A stretch of 64,000 nucleotides of DNA from Clostridium algifaecis (GTDB lineage: Bacteria; Bacillota; Clostridia; Clostridiales; Clostridiaceae): positions 106,538-170,537 of the forward strand of contig NZ_JAGGLM010000003.1 of NCBI RefSeq assembly GCF_017874415.1, written 5' to 3'. Position 1 is the stretch's first letter. The number at the start of each line of letters is the position of its first letter. Below, piece by piece: positions 32,149-42,419 of the stretch. The notes under the pieces were generated by a model, which was not told the DNA's origin, ran no database searches, and saw only the letters and a list, made by a program, of their open reading frames with translations. Both the position numbers and the translations under genes were made by a program.

Positions 32149-33480
32149 TCATGAATTGTTCTCTTTTTTAGGATGAGCCATGAGATAATTTTTAAGTAAT
32201 GATTCATATATAGGTTTTGATCCAAGCATATCTGCTGTCAGATATGCAATTATAGATACCATGCTTATTGAAAGAAAATGATTAAAAGAACCTGTCATTT
32301 CTGTAATAAGTATAATTCCTGTAATAGGTGACTTGACTACAGCTGCAAAATATCCTGCCATACCCATGATTATAAAATTGTTTATATACAAATTGTTTAA
32401 ATTTAACAGATTGACAAACAAGTTTCCATAACCGCAGCCAATTAAGGCACCTATAGTCAAAAGAGGCAGAAAAATCCCTCCTGGTGCTCCAGATCCATAA
32501 CATATCATAGTAAACATAAATTTTAGAACAATCAAAATTAAAATAAACATCAAAGAAAAGTGACTCAATGTCAATGACATTATAAGGTCATTTCCGCCGC
32601 CTAATATTTGAGGTAAAAATAGTCCAAATATTATAGAAACTAAAAGCGGAATAACTGGATTAAACTCTTTAGGTAAAATTTTTTGTTTGGAATACAATTT
32701 TTGGGTATTTAAAAGTACAATATTAAAAAATACACCTGCAAAACCTATTATAACTCCAAATAAAGCTATATATAAATAATATTTTAATGGTATAGCATAT
32801 ACATAGTTAAAATTAAAAACAGGTTTAAGTCCCAAAAATTCACTAGTTATAAAATCTGCCGAAAGTGCTGAAGACAGTGATACCACCAAAACCATAGGTG
32901 AAAAATTTTTATGTACTTCCTCAAGAGAAAACATTGTTCCTGCAAGAGGTGCATTAAATGCAGCTGAAAGGCCTGCACTGGCTCCACCTGTAATTAAATA
33001 TTTTTCTTCTATCTTCACCCTTTTTAAAATTCTGCTAACTCCTTGTCCAACAGCAGCACCGAGCTGAACAGAAGGGCCTTCCCTTCCGAGGGAAAGTCCT
33101 AATCCAATAGCAGTAATTCCTCCAATGAGTTTCCCTAAAATAATTCTATACCATTTCATTTTAAGTTTTTTTGAAATAACACCTTCAACCTGGGGTATAC
33201 CACTTCCTCCTAGCATGGGTTCTTTCTTAGTCATAACTCCCAATATGTAACCTGCTGCTATTAATAAAACTATCCATAAAGGTATCAGCCACAGCTTCAA
33301 TAAAAATATTTGATAAATTTTAATTACCTCATGTCCAAGTTTTTCTATACACAATCTAAATAATACTATTACAAATCCTGTCAATATACCTGTAACTATT
33401 CCTTCTGCTGCCAACTTCAACTTCAAGTCACTAAGCTTAAACCGATAACTTTTATTACTTTCATTAAATGTAACTTTCAT
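32149..33480 (-). CDS. ClC-family chloride channel or H+/Cl- exchange transporter (443 aa)
   Basis: Polytopic ClC protein with about 16-18 helices. Selectivity motifs are present: GGSGIPQVE, GREGPSVQLG with the external gating Glu, and GAPGGIFLPLL. The internal proton-transfer Glu (SLEEVHKNF) is also conserved, which favours a proton-coupled exchanger over a channel. There are no C-terminal CBS or TrkA-C domains. The gene sits 24 bases upstream of nadE on the same strand. A physiological role such as extreme-acid resistance or fluoride export cannot be read from sequence. Confidence 0.9.
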   Translation of the reverse strand: MKVTFNESNKSYRFKLSDLKLKLAAEGIVTGILTGFVIVLFRLCIEKLGHEVIKIYQIFLLKLWLIPLWIVLLIAAGYILGVMTKKEPMLGGSGIPQVEGVISKKLKMKWYRIILGKLIGGITAIGLGLSLGREGPSVQLGAAVGQGVSRILKRVKIEEKYLITGGASAGLSAAFNAPLAGTMFSLEEVHKNFSPMVLVVSLSSALSADFITSEFLGLKPVFNFNYVYAIPLKYYLYIALFGVIIGFAGVFFNIVLLNTQKLYSKQKILPKEFNPVIPLLVSIIFGLFLPQILGGGNDLIMSLTLSHFSLMFILILIVLKFMFTMICYGSGAPGGIFLPLLTIGALIGCGYGNLFVNLLNLNNLYINNFIIMGMAGYFAAVVKSPITGIILITEMTGSFNHFLSISMVSIIAYLTADMLGSKPIYESLLKNYLMAHPKKENNS

Positions 33481-33553
33481 TCGAATTCCTCTTTTGTAAT
33501 ATAATTTATCATATAATTATTATACAATGTTATTTACGCAATTCAAAGATGTA

Positions 33554-34645
33554 CTAAAAGTTACAGTTTTTTTTATTCCTGATGTTAAATATAGTAAAAG
33601 CTAAAATTGGAATTATAAAATATATAACAATACATAAATATATATATATATTTAAAAATTTAAACAATGTAATTAGATTTTTAGAAATCAAATAAGAAGA
33701 AATATATACAATAAAAGATATTACAATTAAAAAAACTTTTGATTTAAATAGCTTCTTGAATTTTAATTCCTTCATTAATAGTAAAATTGCAAATAATGAA
33801 GTTATATATTTTGCAAACCATGATGATATAACCTGAAATATTACGTAAAATTCCCCATTAGCTATAAATCCAAAATAAGATATAAGCTGACATTCAACAA
33901 TTTTGGGATAAACTAAATCATTAAGCCTTTTAACATTGAAAGTGGCAATTACTCCAATTGTTGCTACTATAATCATCTGAACAACAAATAAATTTGAAAA
34001 CAAAGCATATTTTCTTATGCTTTTACTGCTTTTAAGCTGAGATAAATATGGAAGCACTATTGAAATAGAGGAATACAATCCTATAATCTTAATAATACAT
34101 ATTAAAAAATCACTGTTTACTCCATATTTAAAAACAGGAAATAACATTCTATAATCTTTAAAATGCTCTGTAAGTATGGATAAATTTATACCATTAAATA
34201 TGGATATAATTATACATATCATAATAACAATCATAAGTGAGTATCTGCCATTTTTGACCACATATAAAGCTGGGATAACTATAAACAATAATATATACCA
34301 TGTAGGACTTTCCAAAAATAAATTTGTGTGTATAACATCTGATTCTATAGATGCACACTCAAATAACGATAAAGTCAATCCAAAAATGAATATCCATAAA
34401 AAAACTTTTCCAAATATATTTCCAAAAGCTGTAGTAAATATTTTTACAATACTATAGCAGTTATTTTTAACACATATATTTATTATATAATCAAAATATG
34501 CAATTGCAATTAAGGATGCAATTATTGTACATATCCAGCTGTCTCTGCCTGAAACATTTATAAATATTTCAGGATAAGTTTTAAATGATGCTATGGCAAC
34601 AGAACATATTAAAAAAAATATATGTTTAAAGCTGAACTTATCCAT
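33554..34645 (-). CDS. GerAB-type germination permease (363 aa)
   Basis: B subunit of a spore germinant receptor, an amino-acid/polyamine permease-like protein in the spore inner membrane with about 10 membrane spans. ATG 34645 (MDKFSFKHIFFLI) is chosen because GGAGAG lies upstream; a longer frame has no ribosome site. Family features are the N-terminal KHIFFLICSVAIASFKTYPEIF and the central ESPTWYILLFIVIPALYVVKNG. It is divergent from the A and C subunit genes with 97 bases between, whereas most receptors have all three genes in one direction. Confidence 0.85.
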   Translation of the reverse strand: MDKFSFKHIFFLICSVAIASFKTYPEIFINVSGRDSWICTIIASLIAIAYFDYIINICVKNNCYSIVKIFTTAFGNIFGKVFLWIFIFGLTLSLFECASIESDVIHTNLFLESPTWYILLFIVIPALYVVKNGRYSLMIVIMICIIISIFNGINLSILTEHFKDYRMLFPVFKYGVNSDFLICIIKIIGLYSSISIVLPYLSQLKSSKSIRKYALFSNLFVVQMIIVATIGVIATFNVKRLNDLVYPKIVECQLISYFGFIANGEFYVIFQVISSWFAKYITSLFAILLLMKELKFKKLFKSKVFLIVISFIVYISSYLISKNLITLFKFLNIYIYLCIVIYFIIPILAFTIFNIRNKKNCNF

Positions 34646-34742
34646 AAACTCTCTCCATTTACATTTATTTATACTAATATTGTTTACTAAAAAACGAATT
34701 TTATCCATATTAAATACAGATAATAATATAGGGTGATGATAA

Positions 34743-36143
34743 ATGAATGCTTATTTGGATTATGTTTGCACTAAGCTTAAGAATAATTCTGATTTTAAAA
34801 AACGAACTGTAAATTCAGCATATGGAAAAATTTATATTTTGTTCATAGATAATTTATGTGATTCAAAATTTATAAGTCAATATATAATAGCTCCCCTTGT
34901 TAATATGAACACTAAAACTATAAATTCGGATATCATAAAAAATAAAGTACTATATGGCAATTCCATAGGTGATGTTAAATCAAATGATGATGCCATTATA
35001 CATATTTTATCGGGCGATGTCCTTATAATATTCGAAAATATGTCAAATGTTATTTTTTGTGAAGCGAAGGGTTTTTTAAAAAGATCTTCTGAAATTCCCA
35101 TAACTGAAACTGTAATAAAAGGCCCTAGAGAAGGCTTCAATGAGATTCTAAATGATAATATCTCAATGATAAGGAGAAGGGTTAAAAATTCTGATTTAAA
35201 AATAGAACTAAATATTTTAGGAAAGGAGTCCAATACTTCTGTAGTACTTGTTTATATTAAAAGTAAAGCTCCAATTGAACTTATTTTAAAGTTAAAACAT
35301 ACCCTTAAAAATATGAAACCAAACTTTATGCTTGACACAAATTATATAGAAGAGCAATTAAAGTCAAATAATACTCTCTTTGATACAATAGGTTATACAG
35401 AAAAGCCTGATGTTGCTGCATCAAGGTTGTTTCAGGGAAGAGCCCTAATATTTGTAGATGGTACTCCTTTTGTAATAAGTGCACCTTATTTCTTTTTAGA
35501 AAATTTTCAAATGGCAGATGATTATTATTTAAATAAAATCTACTCTAATATATCAAGATTACTCAGATTTATAGCCTTTGGAATCTCTGTATTGCTTCCA
35601 GGCTTATATATTGCACTTACTACTTATCATTTTTCATTTATACCAGTAGAATTCATATTAAGGTTGTCTAATTCAAGGGCTAGTGTCCCTTTTCCAACTA
35701 TATTAGAAGTTTTTCTGATGCTTTTTTTCTTTCAGCTTTTAAGAGAGGCAAGTATAAGACTTCCCCATCCTATAGGACAGTCCATGAGTATAGTTGGTGC
35801 TTTAATACTTGGTCAAACAGCTGTAAGTGCAGGACTTACTTCACAAAGTACTGTAATAATAATAGCTCTTTCATCCATATCTTCTTTCTTGATTCCAAAA
35901 TTATATGGAGCTATATTAGTTTGGTCTTCAATTATATTATTTTTATCTTCATTAATTGGAATAAATGGTTTTTATATGGGATTGTTTATGTTATCTTCAC
36001 ATATAGCTTCACTGGATTCATGCGGTTATCCTTTTCTCATGCCTCTTGGGACGTGTGAAAATTTCAATTATGATGATTTGCTCTATAGAAGCAACCTTTA
36101 TTCAATATCAGATAATAATTTAGATAAGGATGATACCAAATGA
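34743..36143 (+). CDS. GerAA-type germinant receptor subunit (466 aa)
   Basis: A subunit of a spore germinant receptor. The hydrophilic N-terminal part (about 1-270) carries the family segments KLKNNSDFK and GDVLIIFEN, plus KGPREGFNE (about 120) before the membrane region. Five or so membrane spans fill about 275-430, with SFIPVEFILRLSNSR, PFPTILEVFLMLFFFQLLREASIRLP and HPIGQSMSIVGALILGQTAVSAG, which are diagnostic of the family. GGGTGATGATAA provides the ribosome site. Its stop overlaps the C-subunit start by four bases. Expression would be in the forespore. Confidence 0.93.
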   Translation: MNAYLDYVCTKLKNNSDFKKRTVNSAYGKIYILFIDNLCDSKFISQYIIAPLVNMNTKTINSDIIKNKVLYGNSIGDVKSNDDAIIHILSGDVLIIFENMSNVIFCEAKGFLKRSSEIPITETVIKGPREGFNEILNDNISMIRRRVKNSDLKIELNILGKESNTSVVLVYIKSKAPIELILKLKHTLKNMKPNFMLDTNYIEEQLKSNNTLFDTIGYTEKPDVAASRLFQGRALIFVDGTPFVISAPYFFLENFQMADDYYLNKIYSNISRLLRFIAFGISVLLPGLYIALTTYHFSFIPVEFILRLSNSRASVPFPTILEVFLMLFFFQLLREASIRLPHPIGQSMSIVGALILGQTAVSAGLTSQSTVIIIALSSISSFLIPKLYGAILVWSSIILFLSSLIGINGFYMGLFMLSSHIASLDSCGYPFLMPLGTCENFNYDDLLYRSNLYSISDNNLDKDDTK

Positions 36144-37252
36144 AAAATTTTTTTTGTATATTCCTTTTAATAGCTACTTGCTTTCTTTCAGGATGTTTTA
36201 ACTATAATGATATAGATAAAGTTACTTTTGCTACCTCTGTCATAGTAGATACAAATTTAAATAAAAATGCAATAGTATACGTCGAAGCATTTAAGTCTGA
36301 AAAATCTGGCGGCACTTCTTCTGGAACAGGTAAAAAAATTACATTCAAATCTTCTGGTAAAACATTATTTGAAGCTTTAAGAAACATGAATATGTCCGCC
36401 GGCAATAAAATAAATTTCACACAGGTAAAAAGCATAATATTTACACAAAAAGCAGCAGAAGAAGGTTTATACAATTTTGTAGATTTTTTTGGCAGAGATC
36501 AAGAGTTTATGATAAGGAGCAATATTGCAATATTAAATGGAGACCCCGAAAAATTTATAAAATTAAATTTAAGTGAAAATAAATACATAGGACTTTTTAT
36601 TTATGATTTGATACACAATATTCCTGCATCTTCAAGAACAGTAATTACTACATTAAATGATTTTTTAAATAAAGCTTATACAAAACAAGGTACTGCTGTA
36701 ATAACCATGATAGAGCAAAAAAAAGATCAGCCGGAACCAAAAATTGAAGTAATAAATGGTGCTGTAATCAAAAAAGGTAAAATGGTAGATATAATTAATG
36801 GAAGATATGGTGAGGGATATAACTTTTTAATAGATAATATAAAAGGCGGTTCACTTGAAGTTACAAATCCATACTCTGCCAATAACTTCATAACCCTTGA
36901 AATACTTAAAAGTAAAACTAAAACTAAAATTTATTATGAAGACAATAGAATATTGGTAAAAAAAATAATTAAAGTTAAAACGACTATAGCAGAAGTGCAA
37001 AATTATATAGATTTAAATAATGCTACAAGGGAGAAAATAGAACAATATGCGCAAAAAAATATTGCAAATGCATGTAATAATGTATTTAAAACATATAAAT
37101 CCAAAAACCTTGATATTTTTAATATAGATGAGGATTTCGAAAGAAAATATCCTAAAATAAATATAAAAGATCCAATTAAAAAAAGTACTTTACAGGTAGA
37201 AGTTGATGTAAACTTAGAAGGTTCCTCAACAAAAACTAATTTTAGAGAGTGA
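36140..37252 (+). CDS. GerAC-type germinant receptor lipoprotein (370 aa)
   Basis: C subunit (Ger(x)C) of a spore germinant receptor, a lipoprotein. The signal peptide ends in the lipobox LSGC (Cys about residue 19), then FNYNDIDKV. Family segments include FFGRDQEFMIRSNIAILNG and the central INGAVIKKGKMVD. The C-terminal domain ends with TLQVEVDVNLEGS. ATGA overlap couples it to the A subunit. Together with the divergent B subunit it completes one receptor. Confidence 0.9.
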   Translation: MKNFFCIFLLIATCFLSGCFNYNDIDKVTFATSVIVDTNLNKNAIVYVEAFKSEKSGGTSSGTGKKITFKSSGKTLFEALRNMNMSAGNKINFTQVKSIIFTQKAAEEGLYNFVDFFGRDQEFMIRSNIAILNGDPEKFIKLNLSENKYIGLFIYDLIHNIPASSRTVITTLNDFLNKAYTKQGTAVITMIEQKKDQPEPKIEVINGAVIKKGKMVDIINGRYGEGYNFLIDNIKGGSLEVTNPYSANNFITLEILKSKTKTKIYYEDNRILVKKIIKVKTTIAEVQNYIDLNNATREKIEQYAQKNIANACNNVFKTYKSKNLDIFNIDEDFERKYPKINIKDPIKKSTLQVEVDVNLEGSSTKTNFRE

Positions 37253-37324
37253 ATTATACTCAAGCTTAGTATATAATTAGTTGTACAAAGTTTAAAATAG
37301 AATCAAACAGGGAGTTGAAATTAA

Positions 37325-38194
37325 TTGATAAAAATAGGTGAATTTAATAAACTAACTGTAATTAGAAAGGCTGATTTCGGTTATTATTTAGATGCAAAAA
37401 CAGGAAATACAGATGATGATATACTACTTCCAAATGGAAGTGCTGCAGCAGATGACATTAAAATTGGAGATGAACTTCAAGTATTCATATACAGGGATTC
37501 AAAAGATAGATTAATAGCTACAATGAAAACTCCTATTGCAAAAGTAGGAGATATTGCATATTTAAGAGTAGCTTCAAATGCAAGCTTTGGAAGTTTTATA
37601 GACATAGGCCTTGAAAGAGACGTATTTGTACCAATGGCAGAACAAAAGTATACATTAATTCAAGAAGCAAAATATTTGTTTTATATATATATAGATAGGA
37701 CAAATAGATTAGCAGCCACAACAAATATCGATAAATATCTTTCATGTCTGGATACTGAAAATCAGGATGAAATTATAGAAAATCACTGTAGGATAGGCGA
37801 TGAAGTGACAGGAATAGTATATGGATTTCAAACCAACGGCAGTGTAATGATAGCTATCAACAATAAATATAGAGGAATTATCCTAAAAAATGAATATTTC
37901 ACAGAAATTAATCCAGGTGAAAAAATAAAACTTAGAATAAAGAAATTTTATGAGGATGGCAAGATGGTTTTGACTCCTAGAGAAAGAGCTTCAAGGGAAA
38001 GGCTCTCTCTAGAGGATACTATAATTAAATATTTAAAAGAACACAATGGCACTATGCCATATAATGATAAAAGCTCTCCTGATGATATACGAAAAACCTT
38101 CCATGAAAGCAAGAACTATTTTAAAAATGCACTTGGGGGACTTATGAAAAGAAAATTGATAGTTCAAGACAAAAATGGAACAAAATTAGTCTAG
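37325..38194 (+). CDS. cvfB: S1-domain RNA-binding protein, CvfB/YitL family (289 aa)
   Basis: RNA-binding protein with tandem S1-like OB folds. TTG 37325 is used: GGGAG lies ten bases upstream and the N-terminus (MIKIGEFNKLTVIRK) matches the family. Three S1-related modules are readable: GYYLDAKTGNTDDDILLP-like segment, YLRVASNASFGSFIDIGLERDVFVP and GDEVTGIVYGFQTNGSVMIAINNKYRG. The C-terminal winged-helix ends SKNYFKNALGGLMKRKLI. In Staphylococcus CvfB affects virulence-gene expression; in Clostridium its role is unknown. Confidence 0.9.
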   Translation: MIKIGEFNKLTVIRKADFGYYLDAKTGNTDDDILLPNGSAAADDIKIGDELQVFIYRDSKDRLIATMKTPIAKVGDIAYLRVASNASFGSFIDIGLERDVFVPMAEQKYTLIQEAKYLFYIYIDRTNRLAATTNIDKYLSCLDTENQDEIIENHCRIGDEVTGIVYGFQTNGSVMIAINNKYRGIILKNEYFTEINPGEKIKLRIKKFYEDGKMVLTPRERASRERLSLEDTIIKYLKEHNGTMPYNDKSSPDDIRKTFHESKNYFKNALGGLMKRKLIVQDKNGTKLV

Positions 38195-38284
38195 AAATTT
38201 TTCATTACTCCAAAATTAATAAGAATATTTAAATCTATATTACAAAAAATATAGTTAAATCTTATTTACGAGGAGAAATGAAAA

Positions 38285-39130
38285 ATGAAAAAAAAGGCAA
38301 TATTACTGATAACATTACTATTAGTCATATGCATGAATACTATTACCTTTGCAAAGTACCGCGATACAGAGGTTCACTTTTTAGATACAGGTCAAAGTGA
38401 CTGTATACTTATAAAGACAAATAATAGAAATTATTTAATAGATTCAGGGGCAGCCTACTATGCTCCAAGAATCATGAATTACCTTCATTTAAACAAAATA
38501 AATAAAATTGATGGGATAATACTAACTCATTATCATGACGATCACTATGAAGGAATTATAAAGATGGCAAGACTCATGAATGTATCCAAAGTATACCTTC
38601 CAAATAATAAAAATGCCATGAAAGCTGCTTTATCCAAACAACTTTCAAAATCAAATACTCCAGTTGAGTATATAGATAAAGACTGGAGTATTAAATTTGG
38701 CAAAATGGAGCTTCATGCAATTGCTCCAATTCACAAAGATGTTAAATCAAAAAACAGCAATTCAGATGAAAATAACAATTCAATAGTACTTCAAGGTAAA
38801 ATAGGAAATTTAACATACCTATTTCCGGGAGATTGTGAGGAACGTGAAGAAGAGGACATGATAAAATACAATAAACTTAAAAAATGTAATATTTTAAAAG
38901 TTCCACACCATGGGCTTTATACAAGTACATCGCAAAAATTCTTAAATAAAGTAAAACCCAAATTAGCTATTGTAACAAGTAATGGAATTGGATCTCCCAA
39001 TAATTCTACCATAAAAAGGCTTCTTAAGAATTCTATAGTAGTTTTGAGGACAGACGACCAGGGCAATATAATAATTAAGAATACCAGTGTTTACTGTGAT
39101 AAAAGCAACATAAAGATTAAAATCGAATAG
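38285..39130 (+). CDS. Exported MBL-fold metallohydrolase, ComEC C-domain-like (281 aa)
   Basis: Secreted or membrane-tethered metallo-beta-lactamase-fold protein. The signal peptide (1-23) ends TFA-KY. The fold starts VHFLDTGQSDCILIKT, then the metal-binding motif THYHDDHYEG (about 80-89), PGDCEE (about 182, Asp ligand) and PHHGLYTST (about 207). This is the pattern of ComEC/Rec2 C-terminal nuclease-like domains, here as a stand-alone exported protein without competence membrane domains. A secreted nuclease or phosphodiesterase is plausible. Its last 14 bases overlap the convergent P-type ATPase gene. Confidence 0.85.
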   Translation: MKKKAILLITLLLVICMNTITFAKYRDTEVHFLDTGQSDCILIKTNNRNYLIDSGAAYYAPRIMNYLHLNKINKIDGIILTHYHDDHYEGIIKMARLMNVSKVYLPNNKNAMKAALSKQLSKSNTPVEYIDKDWSIKFGKMELHAIAPIHKDVKSKNSNSDENNNSIVLQGKIGNLTYLFPGDCEEREEEDMIKYNKLKKCNILKVPHHGLYTSTSQKFLNKVKPKLAIVTSNGIGSPNNSTIKRLLKNSIVVLRTDDQGNIIIKNTSVYCDKSNIKIKIE

Positions 39131-41723
39131 ATTTAAATATTTCATTTAGTACAAGTGGTATGAATGAAAGTAAAATTACAAAAAACCAATCACTTATTGT
39201 GAGCATATACACCTTAAAAACATCTGCCAGGAAAGGTACTGAGATTACTATATTCTGAAGAAATATTCCAATTACTATTGCTCCAATTAAATACTTGTTT
39301 TTGAAAATTCCGATCTTAAATATTGACTTTTTATTGTGCCTTACACTCAAAGTATAAAATAACTGGGATACGCTAAGCACTACAAATGCCATTGTCTGAG
39401 CATGCATAAGGGAATCCTTGTATATTTTATTTCCAATATAAAATGCTGTAAGTGTAGTTATACCTATAATCATTCCATTTATCAATAAGAATACACCTGT
39501 TTTTCCTGGAAATATACCTGATTTAGGATCCCTTGGCTTTTCTTTCATTACATCTGGATCATCAGGGTCTACTCCAAGCGCCAGTGCTGGCAAACTATCT
39601 GTTATCAAATTAACCCACAAAAGATGTATTGGTCGTAGAACCGGCTGCCATCCAAGAAGTATTCCTATAAAAATCGCCACAATCTCTCCTATGTTGCAGG
39701 AAAGTAAAAATATTATGGACTTTTTTATATTGTTATATATATTTCTTCCTTCTTTTATTGCAGCTACAATTGTAGAAAAATTATCATCTGTAAGTATCAT
39801 ATCAGAAGCACCTTTAGCTACATCCGTGCCTGTGATTCCCATGGCAACTCCTATATCCGCAGCCTTTAAAGAAGGCGCATCATTTACCCCATCTCCTGTC
39901 ATCGACACTATATTTCCCTTGTTCTTGAGTGCTTTTACTATTTTAACCTTGTGTTCAGGCGATACTCTTGCAAACACTCTCAAATTATCAATTCTCTCAG
40001 ATATGTCATCTTCACTCATAGTATCAAATTCAGCACCCAGTATAGCTTGTGATTCACTTTGGGCTATGCCGAGCTCCTTTGCTATTGCAAAAGCTGTATT
40101 TTTATGATCACCTGTAATCATTATAGTTCTGATACCTGACGCACTACACTCTTCTATAGAATCTTTTACATTTTCTCTTGGTGGATCTATCATTCCATAA
40201 AGACCTATAAATATTAAATCTTCTTCAAGAGAATTTATTTTTACATCAGGAGATTCAATCTCTTTAAAAGCTGATGCCAGAACTCTTAAAGCTTCATCCG
40301 ACATGGCATCTGAACCTACAAGTATATCTGACTTTATTTTGTCAGTAATAGGCAATATATTACCATCTATATACACTTTCGTACAGATTTTGAGTAGATT
40401 GTCTACTGCACCTTTTGTTATAGCATAGTATTTGTCTTCGTGCTTATTTAAGGTAGTCATTAATTTTCTCTCAGAATCAAAAGGTATTTCATTAACTCTT
40501 TTATTCAAATCTTCAAGATTATTTTTAAATATATTAAATTTACTTCCCACTTCAAGCAAAGCTATTTCTGTAGGATCACCGGTTTTTGAATTTTCAGAGT
40601 AAGTGGCATCATTACAGAGCATCATGCTATTCATAAGCAATTTTTGTGTGGGATTCTTTAAATTAAAAGATGATATATCCTCCAATTTATTATTTGCATA
40701 AAATTTTGTAACTGTCATTTTATTTTGAGTCAATGTACCTGTTTTATCAGAACATATTATATTTACAGCTCCCAGAGTTTCAACTGCTGGAAGTTTTCTG
40801 ACTATAGCATTCTTTTTTATCATTCTCTGGACACCCATAGCTAAAACTATAGTAACTACAGCAGGCAATCCTTCTGGAATGGCAGCCACAGCAAGACTTA
40901 TTGCAGTTAAAAACATTTCAAATAAATCCCTTTTCTGAATTACTGCAATTATAAACATGAGCACACATATAAAGAGTGCTGCAAATCCAAGAATTTTGCC
41001 AAGCTGCGCCAGTTTTTTCTGAAGTGGTGTAAGATTTTTTTCATCTGTATTCAACATTTTAGCTATTTTACCTATTTCAGTATCCATTCCTGAAGCTACA
41101 GCTACACCTGTTCCTCTGCCATAGGTAACCAGAGTAGACATGAATGCCATGTTTTTTTGATCCCCAAGTGCTGCATCGTTAGTTTTTTCAATTTTTTCAT
41201 AAGATTTATCAGAAGGTACCGATTCCCCTGTAAGTGCTGATTCTTCTATTTTAAGATTTGCAGTTTCTATTAATCTTAAATCACATGGGACATATCTGCC
41301 TGCATCTAAAATGACTATGTCTCCAACTACAAGCTCTTCTGACGAAATTTCTACAAGCTCACCATTTCTCCTTACTATAGCCTTAGGTGTTGAAAGCTTT
41401 TTAAGCGATTCCAGTGCTTTTTCCGCTTTTGATTCCTGAACCACACCTACAATTGAATTTATTATTATTACAACTGCTATAATAACAGCATCACTTATTT
41501 CTTTTAATAGTGCTGAAACTAGAGCTGCTGCGAGTAATATATATATAAGAGGATCATTTATTTGTTCAAATAATAGCCATAAAATGGATTTTTTCTTTTT
41601 ATCTTTCAATTTATTCGGTCCGAATTTCTGGAGCCTTATAGAAACCTCATCAGAAGTCAAACCATTTTCAGCATCTGATTTTAGTTCTTCAATTACCTGC
41701 TCTCCAGATTTATAAAACCACAT
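39117..41723 (-). CDS. Calcium-translocating P-type ATPase (868 aa)
   Basis: P2-type cation pump of the SERCA/PMCA-like bacterial Ca2+-ATPase group. The N-terminal cation-transporter domain (MWFYKSGEQVIEELKS) lacks metal-binding cysteines. The actuator loop is LTGESVP. The phosphorylation site is Asp in CSDKTGTLTQNKMTV (about 330). Nucleotide binding uses KGAVDN, and the hinge motif is TGDGVNDAPSLK (about 615). The PEGLP signature in the fourth span and ITDSLPALALGVDP (sixth) carry ion-binding residues as in PMCA/SERCA. Ten membrane spans. The expected role is Ca2+ (possibly Mn2+) efflux. Confidence 0.9.
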   Translation of the reverse strand: MWFYKSGEQVIEELKSDAENGLTSDEVSIRLQKFGPNKLKDKKKKSILWLLFEQINDPLIYILLAAALVSALLKEISDAVIIAVVIIINSIVGVVQESKAEKALESLKKLSTPKAIVRRNGELVEISSEELVVGDIVILDAGRYVPCDLRLIETANLKIEESALTGESVPSDKSYEKIEKTNDAALGDQKNMAFMSTLVTYGRGTGVAVASGMDTEIGKIAKMLNTDEKNLTPLQKKLAQLGKILGFAALFICVLMFIIAVIQKRDLFEMFLTAISLAVAAIPEGLPAVVTIVLAMGVQRMIKKNAIVRKLPAVETLGAVNIICSDKTGTLTQNKMTVTKFYANNKLEDISSFNLKNPTQKLLMNSMMLCNDATYSENSKTGDPTEIALLEVGSKFNIFKNNLEDLNKRVNEIPFDSERKLMTTLNKHEDKYYAITKGAVDNLLKICTKVYIDGNILPITDKIKSDILVGSDAMSDEALRVLASAFKEIESPDVKINSLEEDLIFIGLYGMIDPPRENVKDSIEECSASGIRTIMITGDHKNTAFAIAKELGIAQSESQAILGAEFDTMSEDDISERIDNLRVFARVSPEHKVKIVKALKNKGNIVSMTGDGVNDAPSLKAADIGVAMGITGTDVAKGASDMILTDDNFSTIVAAIKEGRNIYNNIKKSIIFLLSCNIGEIVAIFIGILLGWQPVLRPIHLLWVNLITDSLPALALGVDPDDPDVMKEKPRDPKSGIFPGKTGVFLLINGMIIGITTLTAFYIGNKIYKDSLMHAQTMAFVVLSVSQLFYTLSVRHNKKSIFKIGIFKNKYLIGAIVIGIFLQNIVISVPFLADVFKVYMLTISDWFFVILLSFIPLVLNEIFKSIRF

Positions 41724-41976
41724 AAAATCACCCTTTCCTCACTCTAATTTTTAATATAAAATCCACTACTTTTATATTTTCTATAATAAGTTCAATCTTA
41801 TGCATAGATTAATTATTTCATTTTAATTAAATTATATTCTTTGTACATAATATGCCTAAAAGTTTTATACAACTTAACTATATTTTTATACAAATATACT
41901 ATATAATAGAAATATAATTTAATTTAAAAATTAATTAAATGTAAATTTTACTATAAATAAAACTTGGAGGCAAATT

Positions 41977-42399
41977 ATGGAGATATCTAGAGTAAGCGCA
42001 CCATCTACACCTTCTTCCAAAAGTAGAAACATAAGTGTAAAAAAAGATTTTTCACAGAGTTTTAATTCTCAAATGGAGAAAAAGTCTGAACAGCAGTTGA
42101 AAAATATGTTTGATGATATCAAGAAAAAAGGAAACAGACTATCTATAACCAAATGTTATGCTGATGTTAAAGCATACAAAAAAATGATACAGGAATATCT
42201 TAAATCTGTATTGAATTATATGTATAGTGTAAAAAAAGACATAAGCTTCTGGCAAACTCAATATTTTATAACGGTTGATACCATAGATGACAAACTTGAA
42301 AAACTTACAAACATGCTTATGAGTGAACAAAAAGAAAACCTAAATGTAGCCGCTACCATAGATGATATAAGTGGTCTCCTGGTTGACATATACAAGTAA
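41977..42399 (+). CDS. yaaR: YaaR/DUF327-family protein (140 aa)
   Basis: Small helical cytoplasmic protein of the YaaR family. It has a disordered N-terminus (about 1-25), then SFNSQMEKKSEQQLKNMFDDIKKKGNRL and a C-terminal helical bundle with YKKMIQEYLKSVLNYMYSVKK and FWQTQYFITVDTIDDKLEKLTNML. The family function is unknown. CTTGGAGGCAAATT gives a good ribosome site. The gene stands alone, converging on the carbonic anhydrase gene. Confidence 0.88.
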   Translation: MEISRVSAPSTPSSKSRNISVKKDFSQSFNSQMEKKSEQQLKNMFDDIKKKGNRLSITKCYADVKAYKKMIQEYLKSVLNYMYSVKKDISFWQTQYFITVDTIDDKLEKLTNMLMSEQKENLNVAATIDDISGLLVDIYK

Positions 42400-42419
42400 T
42401 CCAATACACCATACAGGAT

